A stretch of 64,000 nt of DNA, taken from NCBI RefSeq assembly GCF_004022485.1, contig NZ_CP034951.1, positions 1,798,001 through 1,862,000 of the forward strand, in the 5' to 3' direction. Made by a program: the position numbers and the translations under genes. This document shows, piece by piece, positions 8,568 to 17,700 of this stretch. Source of the stretch: Aequorivita sp. H23M31. Its GTDB lineage: Bacteria; Bacteroidota; Bacteroidia; Flavobacteriales; Flavobacteriaceae. The notes below the pieces were generated by a model. That model had not been told where the DNA came from. It did no database searches and worked only from the letters and a program-made list of their open reading frames with translations. How positions within the stretch are numbered: the first letter of the stretch is position 1; every line of letters starts with the position of its first letter.

Positions 8568-9641
8568 ATGTTCACCCAGAAAATTACCATAAAGTCGTTC
8601 ACCCTTCCCTTGCTGATTGGGACTTTAGCTATTTTGATGGTTTCGTGCGGAACACAAAATAAAGCTTATAATCAGAATGATGGTATTTATGCTTCCGGGG
8701 AAAGATCTTCCCAGGAAAAAAATACTTCTAACGATAATCAGTACGAAAAAGCTAATTATTACAAGCAATATTTCCAAATGAAAAAGAATGACTACGGAGA
8801 AATTGCCGAAAATGATGAAGATATAATTTTTACGGATATCGATGCCTATACCACTTCCGAAAGAATTGATGACGAAGGAAATATCATAATTGAAGAAAGC
8901 TATGAAGATCCCTATGGTCCCTGGGGGAATAACTCAGAGGATGTTACTGTCAACATTTACAATAATTATGCCTCATATGGCTATGGATACGGTTTCTACA
9001 ACCGACCTTATGGATGGTATAATAGTTATTGGGGATATCCCTACTATAATTACTACGGACCTTATTGGGGTATGAGCTTTACTTGGGGCTGGGGTTACCC
9101 ATACTATGGATACGGTTATCCGTATTATGGTTATCCTTATGGATACGGATATCCTTATGGATACAGCTATGGTTATGGTTATGGTTATCCTTATTATGGT
9201 AATGCCTCCTATAATCGAGGAAGAAGAAATACCGACTATAGTAGGACAGAAGCAAGAGGGCGTTCAAATAACGCTACAACAAGAAATTCGTATAGCCGAT
9301 CTGAAACTACACGTAGAATAAATAGAAATAATGTGAATGTTCGCTCAAACGATTCACGTGTGCGATCAAATAATACGAATGTTAGGTCCAATTCAAATAG
9401 TACCATTAGAAATAACAGTTCCAACAACACGCGAAACATTCGCAGCAACTCCAACAGTAATATTCGAAGCGCACCTTCAAATAATACCCGTAACAACAGT
9501 TCTATCCAGAGTGGTAGCAATAGGAGTTCAACGCCAAGGACCTATTCAGCTCCACCAAGAAGTTCAAGCGGAAGTAGCATTCAAAGCTCGAGTGGAAGTG
9601 GGAGAAGTAGTGGTAGAAGCGGAAGCCGCGGAAGAGGTTAA
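8568..9641 (+). CDS. Tyr/Gly-rich, Arg/Asn/Ser-rich lipoprotein, function unknown
   Basis: Lipoprotein of 357 residues with lipobox LMVSC (Cys27). Three compositional blocks follow: an acidic soluble part (about 30-135), a Tyr/Gly/Pro block (about 140-215) made of repeats such as YGYPYYGYPYG, and a basic Ser/Asn/Arg block to the C-terminus (NNTRNIRSNSNSNIRS and similar) ending in SGRSGSRGRG. No enzymatic motif is present. Such proteins are often annotated in flavobacteria by spurious similarity to vitellogenin. The composition suggests an unstructured, sticky surface or periplasmic protein; that is inference. A hairpin at 9673-9716 follows the stop. Confidence 0.75.
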   Translation: MFTQKITIKSFTLPLLIGTLAILMVSCGTQNKAYNQNDGIYASGERSSQEKNTSNDNQYEKANYYKQYFQMKKNDYGEIAENDEDIIFTDIDAYTTSERIDDEGNIIIEESYEDPYGPWGNNSEDVTVNIYNNYASYGYGYGFYNRPYGWYNSYWGYPYYNYYGPYWGMSFTWGWGYPYYGYGYPYYGYPYGYGYPYGYSYGYGYGYPYYGNASYNRGRRNTDYSRTEARGRSNNATTRNSYSRSETTRRINRNNVNVRSNDSRVRSNNTNVRSNSNSTIRNNSSNNTRNIRSNSNSNIRSAPSNNTRNNSSIQSGSNRSSTPRTYSAPPRSSSGSSIQSSSGSGRSSGRSGSRGRG

Positions 9642-9672
9642 TAAAAACACAATTCGAAAAGCAAATAATAAA

Positions 9673-9720
9673 TATGCCATCTCATATTTGGAAAATCCAA
9701 AAAGTGGGATGGCATAAATT
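9673..9720 (+). terminator. Hairpin after the Tyr/Gly-rich lipoprotein gene
   Basis: TATGCCATC (9673-9681) pairs with GATGGCATA (9708-9716), and an inner TTTGGA/TCCAAA stem extends the structure. The following bases are AAATTTT, so the T-tract is weak. It lies 31 bases after the stop codon. Confidence 0.5.
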
Positions 9721-9747
9721 TTAAATGATTAATACTACAATCTACGG

Positions 9748-11268
9748 ATGAAAACAATACATCTTATATTCTTTTTAATACTTTCAACAGCAGGTATACA
9801 CGCTCAACAAATAACTGACGGATTAAGATACAGTCTTGATCAAAATATTGGAACTGCGAGGTTCACGGCTCTTAGTGGAGCAATGGGGGCATTGGGCGGT
9901 GATTTTTCGGCTATGCGCGAAAATCCGGCAGGAAGTGCTGTTTTTATGAAATCCAATATTACTCTTACAACCTCATTATTGGATATAAAAAATACTTCTT
10001 CCTATTACAATCAATTGGAGAAAACATTTTCCGACGATATAATTATTAATCAGATGGGTGGAGTTTTTGTTTTTGACAATTTTGAAGAAGATTCCAGTTT
10101 AAAAAAATTCACAGTCGGCTTTAATTACGATATGGTTCGCGGACTTGATGATGAAATATATATTGCGGGAAGAGGTCGAAACTCACTAGGAAATTTCTTT
10201 TTGGAACAGGCCCAAGGAATCCCCTTAAATCTTTTGCAATTGCAGGCGGGTGAATCCATTGCAGATTTATACAGCTATCTTGGAAGCGAAATGGGATCAA
10301 CAGCCCAAAATGCATTTTTGGGATATCAAGCTTATTTATTCGACCCCCTCGATCCTGATAATCCTTTAAATTCCTCTTATGTGTCGAATGTAAGTGGAAA
10401 TAGCTTTAATCAAGAATACTTGTATAGATCTCGGGGATATAACAGTAAATTTACAATTAATCTGGCTACTCAGATTACTAATGACTTTTATTTTGGAGTT
10501 AACCTTAATACGCATGCAATTGATTTTAGCCGGAACACCTACTTTGTAGAAACCAACAACAATCCAGGATCAATTATTACAGGAATAGGATTTGAGAACA
10601 ACTTATCAGTTACGGGAACTGGAATATCCGCACAATTTGGAGCGATTGCAAAAGTCGCTTATAATTTCCGTTTCGGATTAAATTGGGATACCCCTACTTG
10701 GTTTAGGGTTTCAGAAATTACTTCGCAATATCTAGAAAGCCAAAGATTGGTAGATCAGCGAAATGTCACTGCTATTGTCGATCCCCGCGTCATCAATATA
10801 TATGCTGATTACGATTTAAAGACTCCTGGAAAACTCGGAGTGAGTACAGCTTACATTTTCGGTCAAAAAGGACTACTCAGTTTTGATTACTCTTATAAAG
10901 ATTATTCAAACATTGAGTTCCAACCTAAAAATAATTCCTATTTCAGAGATTTGAACTACAGCATAAAAAACACTTTAAAAGGAGTTTCCACCTTTAAAGC
11001 GGGGGCAGAATATCGAATAAATCAATTGAGTCTTCGTGGTGGTTTCCACTATGAGGAAAGTCCTTATAGAGATGATAAAACATTGGGAGATTTAACCGGC
11101 TTTTCCCTCGGTACAGGTTATAGTTTCGGAAATTGGAACCTGGACCTAGCCTATTCTAGATCTGAACAGGATAGAGAACTACAAATGTATTCTCAAGGAT
11201 TTACGGATAAGGCCAATATAAATTCAGTGTACAGTAATTTTATTCTTTCCCTCGCATTTGATTTTTAA
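9748..11268 (+). CDS. OmpP1/FadL-family outer-membrane transport protein
   Basis: Protein of 506 residues with signal peptide cleaved after IHAQ. The N-terminal stretch GTARFTALSGAMGALGGDFSAMRENPAG is the typical start of the OmpP1/FadL/TodX family, whose barrels take up hydrophobic compounds such as fatty acids. The rest consists of beta strands with aromatic girdles, ending in NFILSLAFDF with the terminal Phe favoured by outer-membrane assembly. The substrate is not known. It is on the same strand as the preceding lipoprotein but separated by a hairpin. A non-coding stretch of 473 bases follows. Confidence 0.88.
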   Translation: MKTIHLIFFLILSTAGIHAQQITDGLRYSLDQNIGTARFTALSGAMGALGGDFSAMRENPAGSAVFMKSNITLTTSLLDIKNTSSYYNQLEKTFSDDIIINQMGGVFVFDNFEEDSSLKKFTVGFNYDMVRGLDDEIYIAGRGRNSLGNFFLEQAQGIPLNLLQLQAGESIADLYSYLGSEMGSTAQNAFLGYQAYLFDPLDPDNPLNSSYVSNVSGNSFNQEYLYRSRGYNSKFTINLATQITNDFYFGVNLNTHAIDFSRNTYFVETNNNPGSIITGIGFENNLSVTGTGISAQFGAIAKVAYNFRFGLNWDTPTWFRVSEITSQYLESQRLVDQRNVTAIVDPRVINIYADYDLKTPGKLGVSTAYIFGQKGLLSFDYSYKDYSNIEFQPKNNSYFRDLNYSIKNTLKGVSTFKAGAEYRINQLSLRGGFHYEESPYRDDKTLGDLTGFSLGTGYSFGNWNLDLAYSRSEQDRELQMYSQGFTDKANINSVYSNFILSLAFDF

Positions 11269-11741
11269 AGATGATTTAAATCTTTCTTAAACCTCGATTT
11301 TTCTTAAATTATTTGGTAGACAGTATTCATAAAGGATTTAAGGACAATAAACTATAGTCAAAATTATAGGACAATTGAAGCTACCTATCCAATGCTTTTA
11401 ATTTTAACCCAAAAGTATCTTCATTTCAACTTATGGAAGGTCACCCTAATAAGAATCAATTTCTAAAAAATTAGAGTCAAGCTATATAGTTTGTATAACT
11501 AAAAATATAAGCCAGAAAAGAGGAGTTTTCTTAAGAACCATCTGTAAGATTCTAATAGAAATTTTGCAGAGCTGGGAATTAAAGACAGTAGTTATTATTA
11601 CCGAAGAGAAGTCTTTAGACCGTTTGAATACGGATTAGGAAATACCTTCACGAACCAAACGATTACTAATCCATATATACCAAAAAGCCCCGCACGATGC
11701 AGGGCTTTTTTGTTCTGTTTGGTTCTGCGTTGGTGTTCCAC
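11269..11741. other. Intergenic region, no gene seen; terminator near its right end
   Basis: AT-rich spacer between two convergent genes. No supported reading frame on either strand. A stretch around 11570-11690 on the plus strand reads as ELGIKDSSYYYRREVF without a start codon and might be a decayed coding remnant, but this is weak. Confidence 0.4.
11683..11710 (-). terminator. Rho-independent terminator of the giant surface-protein gene
   Basis: AAAAAGCCC (11683-11691) pairs with GGGCTTTTT (11702-11710) around a short inner GCA/TGC stem. Read on the minus strand the hairpin ends in five T residues 32 bases after the stop codon at 11742. The A-run on the other side would let it work in both directions. 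Confidence 0.8.
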
Positions 11742-14700
11742 CTAGCGCTTCAGTGCAAAGTGCCCCTTGAACTGGTAGGGGGTGCCGTCCAGCACGTACT
11801 CCACGCGGAACCAGTAGTCGCTCGATGGCAGCGGGTTCCCGTTGTAGGTACCGTCCCATCCGGGGCCCAATGGGCTCACCTGCTTGAGCAGCTTCCCGTA
11901 GCGGTCGAAGATGTAGATCTTCGCGCTCGGGTCCGCCTGGGCCATCCCGATGATGTTCCAGGTGTCGTGGTAGCCGTCCCCGTTGGGCGTAAAGTACGGC
12001 ATGTAGTCCAGTACCCCGATGGTGATGGTCACAAGCCCGCAGCCGTTCTTGTCCCGTATGGTTATCGTGTGCGGGCCCGCCGCCACGTTCTCGAAGATGG
12101 TCCCGTCCTGGAAGGGGCCGTCGTCAAGCTGGTACTCGTAGATGCCCAGCCCCGTGGCCCAGACCTCGATGCTGTGGCTGTCCGCGAAGGGCAGGGTGGT
12201 CACCGATGCGCCGTAGGTGAACGGCGGGGAGGAGAGCACCACCTCCGTGCTCGCCGAGGCATCGCAGCCCGTGGCAAGGGCGGTGACGATCACCGTATAG
12301 GTGCCGTCCACCACCGCTACGGTGGAGGGGCCGTCCTCCCCGGGCAGCAGCACCCCGTCCAGCATCCACTCAAAGGAGTAGAGCTCCGGGTCCAGTCCGG
12401 TATCGATCACCAGCGCGGGGCCGATCGGGTTGCCGTTGGCGTCCACGCACAGCGTGTACTGCTCCTCCAGTACGATCAGCGGCAGCTCATGCACCTTGAG
12501 GATGACCTCGACGATGGCATGGCACTGCGGCTCGTAGAGGTTCTCCTCGTTGGTGACGCGGGCATAGACCACCTGCGGGTTGATGGTGTTCACGAACGGG
12601 AACACGATCGGGTCGGTCCCGGCCTCGGCCTCCTCAAGGGTCTCGTAATAGGCCAGTGAGTACACCAGCGGGTCCTGGCCCCCCAGTATCCCGTTGCGCA
12701 GGTCCACCACCTTCTGGATGCTGAAGTCCTCAAGGTCGAACTCCGCGAACCCGTCGCTCGGCGGAAGGTTGTCGCATATGGCGAACGGCTCCGCCGGCTC
12801 CGTGGCCTCCGCGCCCTCCTGTACGATCAGCTCGAAGTGCTGGAGCCCGCCGATATAGCAGCCGGTAACGCGGTCACGGATGCCCGTATAGATGGTCTGA
12901 GGGTTCTCCGTATTGCCCATAAGGTCACGGTTCCAGTGCTGTCCCGGGTTGAGTATGCGGTTGGTACCGGTCTCCGCGAACACGGGGTCCAGGTAGAAGG
13001 TTACCTCAAAGTCGAGCTGCGACTGGCCGGGCCCCAGGATCTCGTCTATCTTGGTGGTAAGGTCGAACAGGGCCAGGTCCGTGCCGGACAGGCACTGCAT
13101 GTAGTTGGACACCGGTGCGCTGGCGTCCGGCAGCGGGTACACGATCAGCTCCAGCTCAACGATCTCGAAGCAGCCGGTCGCGGCATTGGTCGCCCGTACG
13201 TAGATGGTCTGCGGGCTGGAGGTGTTGGCATAGCTGGTCGGGTCGGGCACCGCGGTGGCGGGATCGCCCCCAACGGCATCGCCGTAGCTCTCGAAGTAGC
13301 CAAGCTCCCAGGTCTCGCCATGCAGGATGGCCGCCGCCCTGAGGGTCAGGTCGAAGAGCTCCACCCCGTCGTCGGGGCCGGGGCCCACCACGATGTTCTC
13401 GTCGCAGAGCACCAGGGGCTCGGGCGTGGCGGGCTGCGGGTTGGGCAGCACGCGCAGCAGCAGGTGGGTGTAGGAGACGCAGCCGCTGTTGCCGTCCTCT
13501 ACCCGTACGTAAACGCGCTGCGGGTTCTCGGTGTTCTCAAAGGCATGGTCCGGGTCGATGCGGTCCACGTTGGCCAGGGCGTCAGCCTCCGTAAGGAAGT
13601 AGCCCACCCCGAGCCCGGGGGCACCGCCGGTTATCTCGGCGTTCTTGACGGTAAGGTCGAAGACCGCGCGCATATCGTTGGGCTCGCCCAGGTCGTCGCA
13701 GATCTCCAGCGGCCCGGGCTCGTTGATGGGGATACCGTCCGAGACCACAAGGGCAAAGTGGCCCGTGGCAAAGCACAGGTCGCCCTCGGTGTAGGCCAGG
13801 CGCACGTAGATCTCCTGGGGGTTCGAGGTATTGGTATAGGCCCCCGGGTTCACGATCGGGTCGTCGCCGGTATCGGCACCGCCCTGGGTGGTATGGTAGG
13901 TAAGGCGCAGCACCGTGCGGTCCTGGCCACCGTATATCAGGTCCTCCTGTACGGTAAGGTCGAACACCGCAGTACCGTCACCGTCGGGGTCGCACGCCAC
14001 AAGGTCGGGAAGGTCCACCGGGACCACCGGGCTCGGGGACACGATAAGCTCCAGGGGCACGATGCTGTAGCAGCCCGAGGTATTGGGCGCAAGGGCGAAG
14101 GTGGCCCGCGCATAGATCGTCTGGGAGAAGGCCACGATGTTCTGGAACGGGGAGGCAAGCGGCAGGGTGCCGTTCTGGGCATCCAAAAGGGTCTCGTGGT
14201 AGGTCACCACAACCGCGGGGTTGCCGTTGGATATCTGGGCGTCCCTCAGGGCAAGGTCGAACCGGGCAAAGCCGTCGTTGTCGTCATCGCACTTTACCAG
14301 CGGGTCGGGCTCGCCCGCCCGCGGTACGGGGAGCACCACAAGGGTCAGCGTGGTGGTGGCCGAGCAGCCGGCGGCACTGGAAACGGTCACCTGCAGGGTG
14401 TAGGGGCTGATCCCCTGGCCCGCACCGTCGACCGGGTTGGCATAGGCCGATGGGTCCGCGATGGGATTATCGTTCTGCTGGTCCGCTATGCTCTCGTAGT
14501 ACCGCACGGTAAGGGCGGCGTTTCCGCCGGTGATGGTGTTGTTGTTGGCGGTCAGGTCGAATATCGAGATCCCATCGGTATCGCTGCCGCTCTCCAGGTC
14601 GTCGCAGAGGACCATGTCCGCGGGAGGGGTGATCGCGGGGAAGCCGCCCACCACCAGCCCAAAGCTGCTGATGCGGAAACAGCCGGTCACGTCGTTCTCA

Positions 14701-17700
14701 AGGCGCACCCAGATGGTCTGTCCGGAGCTGGTGAACGAGGTCGGATCGGTGATGGCATTGGTGGGCACCAGGGCATCGTCCAGGGCCGTGTGATAGGTAA
14801 GGATGAAGTCCGGGGACTGGGTGCCGTATATGAACGGCGCGTTGTCGGTAAGGTCGAACTCCGCACTGGTGCCCCCGTCAAGGTCGCAGGCAAGCAGGTC
14901 GCCGAAGCCCTCGGTGGGCGCATCGGGCACGGGGCTTACCCACAGCTCCAGCTCACGGATGACGTGGCACCCCGTGGCGGTCTTTTCAACCCGTGCCCAG
15001 ACGGTATCGAAAAAGGGCGTGTCGTTGGTGTACGGGCCGGTGATCTGGGTAAGGGGATCTCCGAGCTCGGCCAGGATCCGTGTGGTATAGTACTGGATGG
15101 CCAGTCCCGGCTCGGCGTTGGCGATCTCATCATCCTTTAGGGTCAGGTCGAACTCGGCAAAGCCGTCGTTGTCGTCATCGCACACCACAAGCGGGGTGGG
15201 CGTGATCGCCCTGGGTACGGGAAGTACCACCAGGGTCAGGGTCGTTTTGGACGCGCATCCATCGGTATTGAAGACGCTCACCTGCAGGGTGTGCGGGGTG
15301 ATCCCATCCCCGTTCGCGTCCACAGGATTGCTATAGGTGGTGGGGTTGGGGACCGGGATGTCGTTCTGTTGGTCGGCCACGGTCTCGTAGTAGCGAACGG
15401 TCAGCGACAGGTTGCCGCCGGTGATGGTACTGTTGTTGCTGTTCAGGTTGAAGACCGATACCCCGTCGGTATCGCTGCCGCTGGCAAGGTCGTCGCAGAG
15501 CTCCATGTCCGCGGGCGGCAACAGGGCTGGCAGGCCGGAGACTACCAGCTCAAAGCTGCTGATACGGAAGCAGCCCGTACCGTTGTCCTCCAGGCGTACC
15601 CAGATGGTCTGGCCGGTGCTGGTGTAGGCAGTGGGGGAACCGATGGCATTGGTGGGCACCATGGCATCGTCCAGGCTGGTGTAAAAGGAAATGAGGAAAT
15701 CCGGTGACTGGTCCCCGTACACGAACTCCGTGTTCTCGGTGAGGTCAAATTCGGCACCGCTGCCATCCTCCGCGTCACAGGCGAACAGGTTCCCGAAGCC
15801 CGGGGCCGGGGCGCCCGGAACGGGGTTTACGATCAGCTGTAGCGGCACCACGGCATAGCAGCCCGTGGTGGTGCGCTCCACGCGCGCCCAGACGGTATCG
15901 AAAAAGGGGTTGTCATTGGTGTAGGGGCTAAATATTTGATCCAGCAGCGAGCCGATCTCGGCCAGTGCCCGTGTGGTATAGTAGCGGATGGTCACATCCT
16001 GCTCCCCGTTGGTGATCTCGATATCCTTCTCGGTCAGGTCGAACTCGGCAAAGCCGTTGTTGTCGCCATCGCACACCTCCAGTGGGGTGGGCACGGCGGG
16101 TACCGGAAGGGGGTTCACCACCAGGGTAAGGGTGATGGTGGCGGAACAGCCGAAATTGTTGGTCACCCGCGCCACGATGGTCATCGGGTTGAGCGGGGCG
16201 GGCGGGATCTCCCGGTTCTGGTAGGCACGCGGGTTCGGGATCGGGTTGTCCATCGCCTCGTCGGCGTAGGTCTCGAACCAGGTCACCGAGAGGGAAAGGT
16301 CCCCCCCGGTGATCTCCCGGTTGCGCGTGGTCAGGTCGAAGGTGCTGATCTGGTCGCTGTCGCTGCCGCTGGCAAGGTCGTCGCAGAGCTCGTACGGCAG
16401 TGGCTGGATGGGCACCGGCAACGGGTCCACGAAGAGCTCCAGCGGCACGATGTCGTAGCAGCCCTCACCCCCGTTGTGCGGAGAGGTGTTCAGGGCGTTG
16501 CCCACCGCAAGCACGTAAACGGTCTGGTGGAACGGAACCGTGTTCTGGTAGGCCGCCGGGGTGCCGATGGCGCCCGAGAAATCGGGGGCGGTAAGGGCAA
16601 GATCGCCAGCAGCTACAGCGTCCGCCTCGGTCTCGTAGTAGTAAAGGTCGTACTGCGCAGGGTCCATTCCCCCCAGCATCTCAGGCTCTTTTACGGTAAG
16701 GTCGAAGATCTGAAGGCCGTCCGTGTCGTCGTCGCAAAGACGCAATGGGGTCGGGACAGTCAAAGTGGGACTGTTGCGGACATATAAATAAAGTCTTATT
16801 ATAGCGTTACAGCCACTCAAACCTTCAATGCGTGCAAAAACAACATCAACAAACGGGTCATCGTTAATGTACGGGTCGATAAGTTCGTTTAGGTTATTTT
16901 GGGCATCAAGCTCTGTGGGATGGTAGGTTACAACCAATGTGGCATCGCCCATTGTAATATCATCATCCGCATCGTGTAGGTTAAAAGGAGCATAACCGTC
17001 ATTATCAGTATCACAAACAATTAGAGGAGCAGGATTGGGATTCGCATTGGGAGGAAACTCCATTATAATTTCAAAATCAGTAACCGCATAACAGTCCGGA
17101 TTAATACGATTTTCAACTCTTGCATATAATGTGATGGGAGTAGATGTGACAATATAAGGTTGGGGAAGTGGATTATTTCCGGTATCGGCATCCCCTGGAT
17201 TATCATGATAGGTAAGGTTAAGAAGATTTGGATTCTGCCCGTTTAAAATGGCAGATGAAAAAATAGCCTGCAGGTTAATAGGCTCCTCACCGTTATTATC
17301 TTGGTCGCATATATAATAAGGACTAGGTGGCGCAGTGGCAAGGGCTGTAACCAAGGAAATCTCAAATGAATCTATAACATAACAGGTACCATTGTCATTT
17401 TCAACCCGGACCCAGATAGTTTCAATACTTCCAACAATTGGATAAGCATTCGCTGGTATTATCGGGTTCACATCGTTATTGGCATCCTGTTGAGAATGGT
17501 GGTAAGTAATAACAAAGTTAGGATCTTGACCTCCTAATACGACAGCATCATTTTCCGTAAGGTCAAAAAGTCCCGTGGAACTACCATCATCACAAATACC
17601 TAAATCTTCAGGAGGACTAGCAATGAACGGCTGTGGATCTATTATAATTTCAAAATCTACAACCGCGTAACAATCCGTATCAAGACGATTTTCAACTCTT

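Noticed and set aside
11570..11700. Plus-strand peptide-like stretch (ELGIKDSSYYYRREVF)
   Set aside because: No start codon, no ribosome-binding site and no recognisable family; kept only as a note in the intergenic entry.
11697..16787. Long plus-strand open frames of 320, 767, 138 and 283 codons opposite the giant surface protein
   Set aside because: They lie antisense to a clear coding frame in GC-rich DNA, where stop codons are rare in every frame. Their translations are Gly/Arg/Val-rich with no signal, domain or repeat logic. They are composition artefacts.
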